This document shows, piece after piece, positions 46,565 through 58,100 of a stretch of 64,000 nucleotides of DNA. Origin of the DNA: Talinum fruticosum (Eukaryota; Streptophyta; Magnoliopsida; Caryophyllales; Talinaceae); contig JAITYX010000030.1 of NCBI GenBank assembly GCA_021018815.1, positions 4,789,001-4,853,000 on the forward strand. The letters run 5' to 3'. The first letter of the stretch is position 1, and the number at the start of each line of letters is the position of its first letter. Position numbers and translations under genes: made by a program. The notes below the pieces were generated by a model that was not told the DNA's origin, did no database searches, and saw nothing but the letters and a program-made list of their open reading frames with translations.

Positions 46565-46682
46565 CCATCTGCCTCCGCCTCCACCCCCACCCTGGAGTCG
46601 AGTTGTTTGAGGGAGTTGCATGGGTGGCTCTGCCTCTACCCCTACCCCAGAGTCGAGTTGTTTGAGAGAGTTGTATGGGTGG
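46565..46682. repeat. Tandem duplication, about 56-bp period
   Basis: Two copies of a GC-rich unit containing GAGTCGAGTTGTTTGAG, then RGAGTTGYATGGGTGG, lie in tandem. Short ORFs through it on both strands have no recognised domain. Confidence 0.75.
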
Positions 46683-46799
46683 GCTGCTGTTGCTATTAGG
46701 TTTTAACATTTTTTACCCAATTCATCACAGTCTTATAGACTTTCTTTATATAAAAGACCCAATAAATAGACTTACTTATCACAAAATAAAATAAAAATA

Positions 46800-48149
46800 A
46801 AAAATAATCCGGCTGAGTTAATAAATATGTTTAAAACTATTCTCATAAATGGACCAATAATTAACTCAATTGTCATAAACGGATGGTCGAAAGACTACCG
46901 GAAGTGAGAAACTAGTGAACCTTAAAAGTGGCCCCTCTGCACCGAAGCTAAGGCATGTAGTCAGCTTGGGATGATATTCACAAAGTGGAGCCCACTTGAG
47001 TGGACACGTATTTTTTGGGGAGGGGGAGAAGAGAGGTGGGGCCAAATGGGCCTGGGCCTGGGCCTGGTCAAACCCGTACGCTTGTGGGTTGTTTTCTGAG
47101 TCATCCATGGTGTGCCCGTGCCGTGATCCCTGTGCTTGACGCTTCTCTTTCCATTGACTCATTGACTCACATTTTTTCTGGGAAAAAGAAATCATACCTG
47201 TAGACGGATATATTTATAATATTTGAGCGTTTTTATGTGCATTATTGATTAATGTCAATTTGAATTTGCATCACTGGTATGATGTAATAATTTCGGTGTA
47301 CATTTGTATGAGAACGGTTTTCACATTTAGGAGTTCTACTATTGAATATTTTCAAATTTTTTAGGTTGGGATATTTGTAAAAATTTGATGAGATTTTGGG
47401 TTAAAATATGGCAGAAAGGCATTATTACATTATTACATGCTATGTACTCGATAAGATATGAAATAACTTGCCTTATACCAAGCATTTAATTGCGATCAAA
47501 TAAAATTCACCATAATAAAAAGTCGAGAAGTTGTATATATGTTTGAAAATATGAGTGGAAAATGATTAAGCTTAGATTAAGGCTTAAACTTGGTTAGAGA
47601 AATAACAATTCTAAAAGTGATTTGAGTCAAACCAAACAAACACATTACAAATGGAGATCAGCATTACTAATAAGTACAAACGTACAACCAAAGACTTCAA
47701 ATCTAGTTAAATTTTGATTTACGAAAAAGAAAAAAGAAATTTTCTATAAGAAAAATCTTCATATATCTCTTTTATTAGCTTAAATTTGATAAGAAAATTG
47801 AAAGATTTATTTATAATGTCATTTGTAAAAAACAAAAAAGATGTAGTTGACTGATCATGAACTCTCCTATGATACGGATCACTTATAAACAGAGGAAAAA
47901 AACAAAAAAAAAGAAGATGATGTTGAAATTATGTGATAATGGGAAAGTAGCAGTTATATGAAATTCTTGATCCATGATTGCCCACTAGGAAAATAAAAAA
48001 TAAAAAAAAAAGAAGAAGAGGAAAAACAAACACCAAAGCAAAGAGGACTAGAAGTTCTTCCCAATGTGGAATTCCCCATAATGGCACCATGAAACCAATA
48101 ATCTCCCATATCATATCTAGCCATTATCTAAAAGAGAGACTTTGGAATC
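46800..48149. other. Intergenic spacer
   Basis: No supported gene. The 61-codon minus-strand ORF at 47929-48114 is hydrophobic but has no family resemblance and no promoter that I can see. Confidence 0.4.
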
Positions 48150-48157
48150 TATAAAAG
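48150..48157 (+). promoter_or_regulatory. TATA box, TATAAAAG
   Basis: A good TATA box precedes a pyrimidine-rich stretch (CTATCTATACCATCCACTT...), which looks like a transcription start and leader. The first ATG downstream is at 48211. Confidence 0.45.
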
Positions 48158-48210
48158 CTCCCTTTATCTATCTATACCATCCACTTTTCCCTATCCTCAT
48201 CATCAATTAC

Positions 48211-48297
48211 ATGGAAAGCTTCATCGCATCTTTTAATTTTCCTCCCATACCCACACCATGCTTTCCCATGTTTTCATTCATATTCATATTCATATAG
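48211..48297 (+). CDS. Possible 28-aa ORF or first-exon remnant
   Basis: The first ATG after the TATA box opens a 28-codon frame: MESFIASFNFPPIPTPCF, then PMFSFIFIFI and TAG. The end is built of an ATATTC repeat. It is too short and unsupported to call a gene with confidence. A SINE follows within about ten bases, so it could be what remains of a first exon cut off by that insertion, or the transcript may be noncoding. Confidence 0.22.
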   Translation: MESFIASFNFPPIPTPCFPMFSFIFIFI

Positions 48298-48307
48298 TCT
48301 TTGAGAA

Positions 48308-48428
48308 AGCCCGAGAGCTTGTAGCTCAATTGGTATGAGAGTGGACTTTCATACTCCTCACTAGGGTTCAAATTATGGTGGCCACAATTTCCTTGCGGAA
48401 GTTGTAAGCTCCTATAAATTTTTTTTTT
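48308..48428 (+). mobile_element. tRNA-derived SINE
   Basis: The A box TAGCTCAATTGG (48322-48333) and a B-box-like GGTTCAAAT (48365-48373) are spaced as in a tRNA-type RNA polymerase III promoter. The sequence between does not fold as a usable tRNA, and the unit ends in a run of T at about 48420-48428, the tail of one class of plant SINEs. No clear target duplication was found. Confidence 0.6.
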
Positions 48429-48429
48429 A

Positions 48430-49301
48430 AATCTTAGAAATCATACTTAGTTATCAAGGAGTAGTAACGTATAGAGATTACCATCTTTATTATTTTTGAC
48501 AATGCTTTATATCATGATTACTTTGAGGAGACCTAACTACTCCAAGCTTTTATGACCTATGCATATTTAGCAAAAAGAGGGGCTTGTAAAATGGTTGATA
48601 ATTATAGAATTGAGAAGTGGAGATAAACTCATAGGGTCCAAACACAGAGCAAAAAGAGAAACAACACATACGCATGAATGAATGCGTGGAGCTTAAACTT
48701 CATACCGCAAATCACAAAAGAATCTTCATGTTTGGTGCTTTTGCCCTTTTTCAACATGGGCTTGCATAAATAGACAAATTAAGTGGATTTGGTGCCATCC
48801 CTAATTCTACATTAGATCTTAATTAATTTCATTATAACCTAATTTTTTCCATGTGTCATATACTTGTATTGTCCATTTAGGAAGCATGTTATAGCTCATC
48901 AATTTGGTCAACACCCTTAATTTCTGAAAAACAAAAACCAATTAAGTATTTCTTAGCTTGTTCTATATGCTTCATTCATGGATGTGTTTGTTTTACTTAA
49001 TAAGATGTTTTATATAATCAAGAAGACATATATAATGATGTACAATAATACTGACTAAAATGGCGCTCCTTCATATGAATCATAGGGTATATATTTGTGA
49101 CACTCGCCAATTATTTCCAAAAATCGTTACTACGTATTGGTCTCATATGACACTCTTCTTTTGTTGCTTAAGAAACAAATAATTCAATATGTTTGGATAT
49201 GGATATGGAGATGGAGATGAGATGGAGATGGACAAACACTTTTAATCTTTTACAATCTTTAACAATTCAAGATTAATTAACAAGAACAAGTTGAAGAATA
49301 T

Positions 49302-49303
<2 letters not shown>
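48430..49303. other. Intergenic spacer
   Basis: No gene recognised. It includes a small GGAGATGGAGATGAGATGG minisatellite at about 49200-49231. Confidence 0.4.

Positions 49304-49375
<72 letters not shown>
49304..49375. repeat. (TA)n microsatellite, 72 bp
   Basis: A perfect alternating tract. Confidence 0.97.
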
Positions 49376-49377
<2 letters not shown>

Positions 49378-50333
49378 CAGAACACTAGATTCCAAAAGAG
49401 AACCATAGCGTCATCCCCAACCGAAGAAAAGTATGATCGTAATTAAAATAATCTTATATTTAAAACTAATGTATTTTTGCTTGGTGCAAGGTCTATTGTA
49501 CATAAACTAAAAAAAAAAATTAAAGTAAAGTCTAATTAGTGGCTATAAATAAAACTTGCATAAAAATTAAAATGGCCACTTTATATGTGATCATATGTTA
49601 GAAAAATGCATCTTTATTTTTGGCTTATCTGTATTAAATCCTTATAATCCGTTTAATATTTTATATTTTATTGAAACGAAAGTACATCATAAAATCTACC
49701 GTAAGAAATAAGTGATAAATTCATGTAATCGGTGAAGTATTTCATTTGTGGTAAAATGAATTAATGTGAATCCAAAAAGTTTCTTATAAGACCATGTCAA
49801 CATTCAATATATACACAAAATAAGTAATTATATACGGGGATCATTAAAAAAGTTCCGACTTGCTAAGTTATTCAACCTTACAAATCGTAGTTTATAAGAA
49901 AGTTATATTATATTAAAGACTGTATCAAACAGAAGCATTGTGAAAATAACATATTTTGAACAGAATAATAGACGAGATTCCATAATGAAAACCAAAGCAT
50001 ATGTATTGACTACATCACTCAATAAACCAAAAAAAAAATTAAAAAAATGTAAGGAAAGTGGCATGTAAATTGCTCAGCCACAAAATATTAATGAAGATGG
50101 GTTTTATCATTTTCTGTATTTTAGTTTATTTATTCTTCGACATATTACATGAACTGTTGGCTGCTTCTTTATTTAGGGCACACACCATCTGTTTGTGTCT
50201 TCTTCCCCATATATTAATTAACTGTTTTTGGATATATCTGGTAAAGTTCATATGTATTTGATTAATCGACGAAAATGTTTCAAAATTATATATTAAACCG
50301 GAATTTAGAATAGGTTATTTTTTTATTTTTCTT

Positions 50334-50369
50334 GAATTTGAATTTGAATTTGAATTTGAATTTGAATTT
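50334..50369. repeat. (GAATTT)n microsatellite
   Basis: Six hexamer units. Confidence 0.92.
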
Positions 50370-50799
50370 AAATTGATCTTATTTAAAATTAGCATATTTC
50401 TATCAATTAAGCATGATGGACTCAATATTAATCCAACTTTTAGATCTTAATTAAAAACAATTAATCCATTGTATTTTTTTTTTTTTTGGTAACTAATGAA
50501 GTCGAAACTTAAACTTGAGAAAAGACCTCGAAAAAGAAATCAAGGATAAACAAGTCTAATTATGTTGTTTGAAATCGGTTGAGAATTAGGAAGTATTCAT
50601 TTAATAGTCTTTCTTATATTTCTTTTATATTCGTGGATATCTTAAATTTGTATCTAATAACTATTTGAATTTTTTAAAGATATTTTTATTTTTTAGGTTT
50701 AGTAACGAGACTAATTATCAAACAACAAGAAGTAGTTCTTGTATGATTTTTTGGAAACGATAAAAACATGTAGAAACCTTAAGCAACTTTAAGAATTTT

Positions 50800-52120
50800 G
50801 ACATGGTTATCATATGTCAAGATAGAGGAAAACATGAGTCAAGGGCTAGCGTGCAAAACAAGAGAGGTAAAATTTGTATGTCTCAAGTGTCCCGTTCAAT
50901 TAGCGGTTTAATTTACTTCTCTATAAATATGATGAATGATAATGTGTTAAAAGTTGCTCAAAAGGTTCATGATATCATGGACAACGAAATCACTTTGCCA
51001 AGGAGGTCGGATAAATCCTTTTAACGGCTTGAGTGATGATGTTCTACCATCACCTCCGATGTTGCCTCAATCAATTTGGATTGACTCATTTATTCAAGAG
51101 GTGATGTATGAAAATCCACATCGCCTTTGTCTCAATTGTGGACACTTGGGCCATCTTCAATCTGCTTGTCTCTATTTGAAGTCACCTTCGTCATCCCGAG
51201 TGGACAATGATTCACCTAATCCTACGGCAACATCTGCAGTAAACTATACAAAGAAACTCCTCTTTCTCATCGCCGAGACATTCCTAGTAGTTCTTCCCGA
51301 AAGGTGGTGCATCGGCGGATAACAATTGTAGAAGACTGCAGAAACCTTCTTTTATCACCCTCTGTGAGACTGATGGACAAGCTGTTGGTTCATACGATCA
51401 ATTGAGTTCATCTCCTATTGTACATGACGAATCTTTGACTTTGGCCATCTTCCAATACTCTCCCTCCTATGTCCCTGTTGAGCCTTCACCCCTTACGCCT
51501 CCAATGATGAACTTGTGTCCGAGAATTTCAATCCTAGTATTGTTGTTGCTTCCCTTCCCATTGAGTTAGAGGTGGATTTCGCTCCCCCTTCTTTACGCTT
51601 CCCATGCATATTCTCCCCTTCAATCTCCTGTTTCAACTCTTGTTAGTACCGCAAACGTGATTGATAATGATATGTTTGTGGTGGGTAAGCTTGATGTCAA
51701 ACATCTTATTGAGTTTACTAGTGATTGAGAGAATACTTCAAGTTATGGACACCGCTCGTCATCGCAAGAAACGTTTCCAACTTAAAGTTGTTTCTCATCC
51801 TCTCCTTGCTGATCCTAAACGGTTCATTAGATATCGACATATTTTATCTCAAGCCAGGCAAGTGCATGATCCTCCAAGCTCCTCCACTACAATTGAGCAA
51901 AAGTGGAAGTTGGTGTCTCTTGAAGAGTCATAAGGAACTCGGACATTTTTCGCTTGTCTTTGTCTCTATGGTTTACAGACCTAGCCTGACCTTCTTTAGT
52001 ATGCAAGTGGTTAATGATTGTATTCTTGTTGTTTACATTTCCTACTCATGGTTGTATCATCTTGACTTTGTAATTAGGATGTGTCATCCTATTTTATTAT
52101 TTATATGATGGTCCTTGTTT
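50800..52120 (+). mobile_element. Degraded LINE ORF1 fragment with zinc knuckle
   Basis: The clearest segment (about 51055-51180) reads QSIWIDSFIQEVMYENPHRL then CLNCGHLGHLQSAC, a CCHC knuckle (C-x2-C-x4-H-x4-C) placed as in plant LINE ORF1 proteins. The flanking sequence can be read in mixed frames with many stops. The lineage differs from the ORF1 at 42 kb. No reverse transcriptase follows. Edges are approximate. Confidence 0.65.
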
Positions 52121-52243
52121 TTCCAACAAAATAAATCACCTCCAATGTGGAGTCGAGGCTTTGTTACTTCACATATGCCCATCCCGAGTGCCGATGTTTC
52201 AAACAATTAGCATAGGTTTTGGGAATTTTTATACCAACAATGA

Positions 52244-52245
52244 GA

Positions 52246-52313
<68 letters not shown>
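52244..52313. repeat. (AAT)n microsatellite, first
   Basis: A near-perfect tract of more than 20 units. Confidence 0.95.
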
Positions 52314-52316
<3 letters not shown>

Positions 52317-52430
52317 CAACAATGTTCTGAATAAGTTTAGGAGGGAAAAAATAGGTCATGTTAATACCTGCTATCTCAAGAAAAAGAAGAAAATGTAATT
52401 ACAATGTATATGAATGGTTTTTTATACCGT

Positions 52431-52431
<1 letters not shown>

Positions 52432-52513
<82 letters not shown>
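52432..52513. repeat. (AAT)n microsatellite, second
   Basis: A near-perfect tract of about 27 units, followed by a short (CAA)n. It is separated from the first tract by about 120 bp of ordinary sequence. Confidence 0.95.
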
Positions 52514-52619
52514 CAACAACAACAACAACAATAATACATGAGATTACGATTAACGGTTATAACAAGTTATTATAGCAGTTATATCGATTAAGAGTTATTA
52601 TGAGTTGTTAACTATTATT

Positions 52620-53510
52620 AGACCTAACAATCGGGTCATTCGACTCAGCTTCGGTTCGGGTTAAGTTCGGTTCGAGTCGGCTTCCGGTGGATCCGGTTCA
52701 GGTTGGGTTCGATTTGGATTTAGGACAACTACAAGTCTATCTCATTAGGGTCGGGTCCAGTTCGAGCTAATTTCAAAATTCAGGTTAGTTTTAGTTCGAG
52801 TTGAGTCAATATCGATTCGAGTAGGTTTGACTATGATTTTAGGTCAACTTTTGATTAGGTCGAAATCAAAACAGGTCACTTTTAGGTAGGGTTGACATCG
52901 GATCCGGTCAATTTTGGATCGAGCCACAATCGGGTCGAGTCAACCAATCAAGGTTAGTTGTTTAACTTATAACTTTCTCGTTCGAACTATGATTGATGCA
53001 ATTCTTGATTCGTTGGAAAACTTATTGAATCTACTTTCTAAATAAATGTACCAAAAATTAAAAAAAACCCAAATATAATTCCGACACGGGTCATAAATTA
53101 CATAGATATGCATATAGTTATCATTTCTTTATCTCAACAAATATATAAAAAGAATATCAAATATTACAAAGTTTGGTTTGAATTGGGTCGGATTAGATTC
53201 GCGATGGGTCAAACTTGGATTCGGGTTGGTTCGGATTTGGGTCATTTTAATTCGGTTAAATCGATTTGTGTCTAAATCGGTTCGGATCAATTCGGTTCAA
53301 GTCATTTCGGATTCGAGTCTTAATCGAATCAATTATACTTTGGGACGGTTCGGTTTCGGATAGGGTCATTTCGGTTCTTGTCGAATCGGATTCATTATAT
53401 TTCGAGTCAATTTCATTTCAAGTCGATTCAATTTCGGATCTCAAGTCAAAATCGATTGAGTTGTTTCGGAGGTCGGTTCAAGTTGGATTTCGGGGATCTT
53501 AAATGTTTTT
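52620..53510. repeat. Degenerate TCGGTTCGG-type repeat block
   Basis: Almost 0.9 kb is made of variants of TCGGTTCGGGTC, TTCGGATTCGGG and GGGTCGAGTC, in one general orientation, interrupted by about 150 bp of ordinary AT-rich DNA (about 52970-53170). The word usage resembles the subterminal repeats of the hAT-like element at 22.4 and 25.5 kb, so it could be a stack of related nonautonomous elements. I could not fix paired ends. Confidence 0.55.
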
Positions 53511-53529
53511 AATAACGCTAACGAACATA

Positions 53530-54720
53530 CCCTTAATATATGAGTGATGTCAATCTTCATAAGCAAGACTGCTAAGAAACCACACACTGAAAGGGTCAAC
53601 AAAATTTTAATTTAGGGCATATTTGGTTTAAATTTTAATATTTACCAGCAACTTACCCCTTATAATTGAATCTAATAAGTTACTGCTATTTTAATCAATC
53701 TTAACGCTCGTTAGAGATACTAATCGCCCTTATCACTAATCTTTACTGCATCTACTATATTTATTATTAGGTAATCATGGAAGAAATTTCGACTCCATGG
53801 CAAGCGAACACACTCATATATATATATATATATAATATACCTACAAACAAAGATGTCATCATGTTCTCGACTCCTTGTCCACCACATTTGTCAAGAAGTT
53901 GGCACTCTATAGTAGAGGATTGGATTCCGCCATCATCTATCATCTTTCTATTTATAGTCTAGATATGTGCTTAGGGATTCAAGTCTAACCTAATACTTAG
54001 GGTACCAATTTTTTTATTTAAGAAAACTCCATTTAAATAGTAGGCGCTCAGTTGAATAAAATAAATATAAAATTGAAAATATACCGAGGATAATCTGATT
54101 TTCATATTTCTATTTTAAATCATGAGAAAAATCATATAAATACATTTATTTTCTCGATGCGTATAATTACCATGTGTAGTGTTACATATAGTAAATTCAC
54201 TTTTGAGGACTCTACACCACAATCTGACTAAATCTTCAAATTTTTCCTATTCATTTATATTTGAATAAATATCATATATTTATATTTTCAGTGCACACAT
54301 TAATGTTTCCTAATCTAAAGTTTTTAGAAAAAAATCCATTAATTATTTTGATATTTGATAATTGCAATATATTGTTAATAAATAGGCAAAAGATTGATTG
54401 GGAAATTTAATTAAGAAAAGCATGTAGAGATAATTTAAAACAAATCTTTTTAGATGGAGAGAAAAAACAAATGAGAATGAATAGTAGGAAAGAAATCAAT
54501 TAATCAAGGTGATAAGAGCGAAGGGCATTGATAATGAAAGGAAATATTAATTTAAGAATAATTATTAGGTAATATTAGAAAAAAGGAAAATAGAGAAAAA
54601 ACAAGGACGGTTGATTAGTTGCTTGGAGAGAACGTATCTTTTAGGTCTGGTTCCGAAGCTCAGGCTTGGAGGGTTTTCTGATTGGAAGACTTTTCCAGAG
54701 GATAAGCACTCCCCTCATTC
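53530..54720. other. Upstream region of the PLATZ gene
   Basis: AT-rich DNA without a coding region. The proximal 300 bp or so upstream of the TATA box at 54721 is the likely promoter. No element could be assigned securely. Confidence 0.4.
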
Positions 54721-54728
54721 ATATAAAA
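54721..54728 (+). promoter_or_regulatory. TATA box of the PLATZ gene
   Basis: ATATAAAA is followed about 50 bp later by a (CT)n-rich leader (TCTCTCTCTCTAGCG), a common feature of plant 5' UTRs. Transcription would start near 54755, leaving a leader of about 180 nt before the ATG at 54932. Confidence 0.65.
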
Positions 54729-54931
54729 CTCCACCATCCCCCACTTCCCTTCATTTTAATTGAAACCTCTCTCTCTCTCTAGCGCCTCCACTCCCCAAAG
54801 GACAGACTAGACTCTCACTTTCTCTCTCTAAAGCCCCCAAATTCATAGACAGACCACTCTACTTGTTCAAGCTGGCGATCGAAAACCACGAATCCACGGT
54901 TCGGGAAATTAAGCCCAAGAACCGAAGAATC

Positions 54932-56933
54932 ATGGTATGTTTGTTGTTTTAATCACTTTTTGAGTTGCCCATTTGCCCAATTTGGTGTTTCTTTGGCTAG
55001 TTTGTGCTGAATGTGGGTTGTTTTTGTGGGTTTTGACGTTTGCTCTGTTTTCTGGGTATCAGGGTGCTGGTGGCCCTGATGATGAAGATTTTAATCGATG
55101 GCCGCCATGGTTGAAGCCTCTTCTGAGAGAGAAGTTCTTTGTTCAATGCCAATTTCACGCTGATTCTCACAAAAGTGAATGTAATATGTACTGCTTGGAC
55201 TGTATGAATGGCGCCCTCTGTTCTCTCTGCCTTGCTCATCACAAGGACCATCGCGCTATTCAGGTAATTTTTGCTGTGAAATTCTTGCTTGAAATCAAAT
55301 TTAAAATCTGGGTTATTGTGGGTTTTCATCTTACATTGATGCTGATCGAAATTTCATTCTGGGTTTGAAGTTCATGTCAACGGGTATCGGTTAATGTCTC
55401 TCTCTGTCTAATGTGGTTTTGATTTTCCAGGAGTCGAGATTCTTTCTATCCATCAATCAATCAAATTAAAGAATTGGGGGTCTTTAAGTTCTGGGATTCA
55501 GTTCACATTAATGGGTCTTTGTTGATTTTTGGTTCAATGCATTTGGCATTTCTCTTTGAACTTCTTTCAACATCTTTTGCATCTGTGGTTCATGACATTC
55601 TTGTGGGTCTAATTCCAATTCTCCCCATGTTGTTCAAACTTTTTTTCTCAAAAGGGGTGGCCTTTCTAGAAATTCAACTTTTCCCTTCTTCAATGTTTTG
55701 GAGAAAGAAAACCAATAATTTTGAGGTTCTTTTTTCCTTGCTCTCCAAGCATTTTACTACTATACTACTCTTCTTTCCGCAGTTTCTTGCTAGAGTTGAC
55801 AATGTTGACTTGTTAAGCTATAGCTAGAGTTGGTACTGACCTTGATTGATTGTTGAGAAATTTTCTCCCTCCTTTTTTTCTATTATTTTAATATTTATAA
55901 TTTTGATTGGCAGATTAGGAGGTCTTCATACCATGATGTGATAAGGGTGTCTGAAATTCAGAAGGTGCTGGACATAACTGGGGTTCAGACCTACATTATC
56001 AACAGTGCTAGGGTTGTCTTCTTAAATGAGAGGCCTCAGCCTAGGCCTGGTAAAGGTGTCACCAACACCTGTGAAGTTTGTGAGCGTAGCCTCCTTGACT
56101 CCTTCCGTTTCTGCTCCCTTGGCTGCAAGGTAATTTTACCACTTTCAATCTGAAATCAATGTTCATATAATCTTTGATTTTTTATTATATCCCTATAACA
56201 ATTCACATTGTAGCTGAAAAACCATGTTCGTAATCTCTGATTTGTGATCAGATGTCTGTAAAAGTTGACATTTTGATTGAAAACCCATGTTCATAGTGTT
56301 GAATTCTGGATGGTTTGTGATAGAGCTGACACTATGATTCGAAATCTGTGTCCGGCTTGGGAGGATATTTATGTCTGTCTATGACCAAATCATATCTTCT
56401 TTGATCATATCATTCATGTTTTATTGATGGCAAATATGACTTGGATTCTCTTTTTTTTTGGGTGATGTCAATTCAATTTAATTGTTAGCGTGCATTGCAA
56501 TCAAATTCACACATATTTGAATTAGTGTAGATATGGAAACTGTATTAAATTGGTGATATCTGGTAAATTTGATTATTGTAAGAGATTTCATAGCTTTCTT
56601 TCATTCAATAGAGATGCTTTTCTTATCGTAAAGAATTTATTTCTGTAGATTGTTGGTACATCGAAGAATTTTCAAAAGAAGAGAAAAATTCAACCCGCAA
56701 TGGGTTCAGATTCTGAGGACTCGTACAGCACCACCAGCGACCACCACTGCCACCGCCACCGCCACCGCCACCACCATGGTAGGAGGGATGTGATGAACAA
56801 CAACAACAACAAAGTGGTGCAAAGTTTCACTCCCTCAACACCACCTCCAACTTCTGCTAATTACAGAACAGCCAAGAGAAGGAAGGGAATTCCCCATAGA
56901 GCCCCTATGGGTGGACTGATGATAGAATACTAG
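54932..56933 (+). CDS. PLATZ zinc-binding transcription factor, four exons
   Basis: Coding exons are 54932-54934 (ATG only), 55063-55263, 55914-56129 and 56649-56933, all with GT-AG introns in phase 0, giving 234 residues. Exon 2 starts [20 protein letters not shown] and holds the first zinc motif, CQFH-x11-C-x2-C-x5-C-x2-C-x3-H-x2-H (from [20 protein letters not shown] to AHHKDH). Exon 3 reads [37 protein letters not shown] and the second motif C-x2-C-x10-C-x3-C ([19 protein letters not shown]). Exon 4 has KNFQKKRK, a His/Arg repeat, an Asn run and the conserved end [17 protein letters not shown] proteins are plant nuclear proteins that bind A/T-rich DNA and influence transcription. Every key Cys and His is present and all splice sites are canonical, so it looks functional. 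Confidence 0.95.
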
Positions 56934-57949
56934 CAGCTGCTCTACTACTTTTTAGGTATTTGCACTAGACACCCCTCTTCTAGAAATAGCTTCTCACAGT
57001 GATCCACATATTGCTAACGTCTTGAGCTTGTTAATCCCAAAAAAAGAAAAGAAAACAAAGGAGAAAAGAAAAAGAAAAGGCCAGCGTTAGTGATCTAAAA
57101 GCCCCTCTCTTGTGTATATACAGAAGGGGATGATGCAATAGAAAGTTTAGAAATAGTATATGGTTAGAAATGCAAATAATGGAAAGATGCTCCAAGAACT
57201 TATGTGAAAAAAGGCAGTAGTAGCATGGTGGAAGAAAAAATGTGTCTTTTTGGATCATATATAGTGGGGGAAAATGTATATATTTTTGGTTTTTTTATTA
57301 TGCTTTACAAGGATGGAAAATGTACTTCTTACCTAGGGTGCTTGTCCATATATGGGATTGTGAATGAAATATCTAGTGTTTTGATGTATCTATTTTATCT
57401 TTTTCATTATATGTATAGTGGAGTATATATATGTAATGTTATAATGATATGGTCCTGACGTGTAATAATAGCAGCAAAGATTAATATAAATATGTAAGAT
57501 AATTTGATCTTTTCAGATGTCAACATTTATTTGAAAGATTTGTATAATAAAGATGTATTGAGTTATTAGCAATGATCAATACATATATAAGACCATTCTT
57601 CGAAAATGTCCCGAACATTTTTTCGAAAGGATGATAGTTGGTTGACGTACGTTTGATATTTTCACCAGCAAATATCTAAATATTGGAATTTTATTTCATG
57701 AGATTATAGTGTATATTGAAAATTAGAAAAGACCTAAAAGAGTTTTTTGCCCGGAAGAAGGATGGAAGAGGAGGACTATCTGCATCTAGGAGGAGATACC
57801 ATTTGCTATATATAATAACCATTATATATATATATTTAAAAAAGAAGGGCAATAAAGACATCCAACATGAAAAGGAGGGCCCCTAAATTCTAGGGTTGGG
57901 GATGGGGTATGATATGACCCAAAGATTTTTTTAAAAGAAAAGGAATAGT
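56934..57949. other. PLATZ 3' UTR and spacer
   Basis: The first part should be 3' UTR. AATAAA-like words occur (for example near 57546), but a polyadenylation site cannot be fixed. Nothing else was recognised. Confidence 0.4.
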
Positions 57950-58100
57950 GTTGGTGGGGCCCGTGGTGGCGGCTGAGCCGTGTGATTCGGGGAGGGTGGA
58001 AGCCCACTGGCGGCTTCTCATTGGTCCACCACAAAGCTTTCTAGCCAACAACAACTACAGCGCGTGGATTCGCCGAAGCCGGGCGCGAGCTTTATTAGGT
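57950..58100. other. GC-rich island, no ORF
   Basis: A block of about 150 bp (GGGGCCCGTGGTGGCGGCTG, CGCCGAAGCCGGGCGCGAG) stands out against the AT-rich DNA. It holds no recognisable gene or element end and may be a relic of a promoter or exon. Confidence 0.35.
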
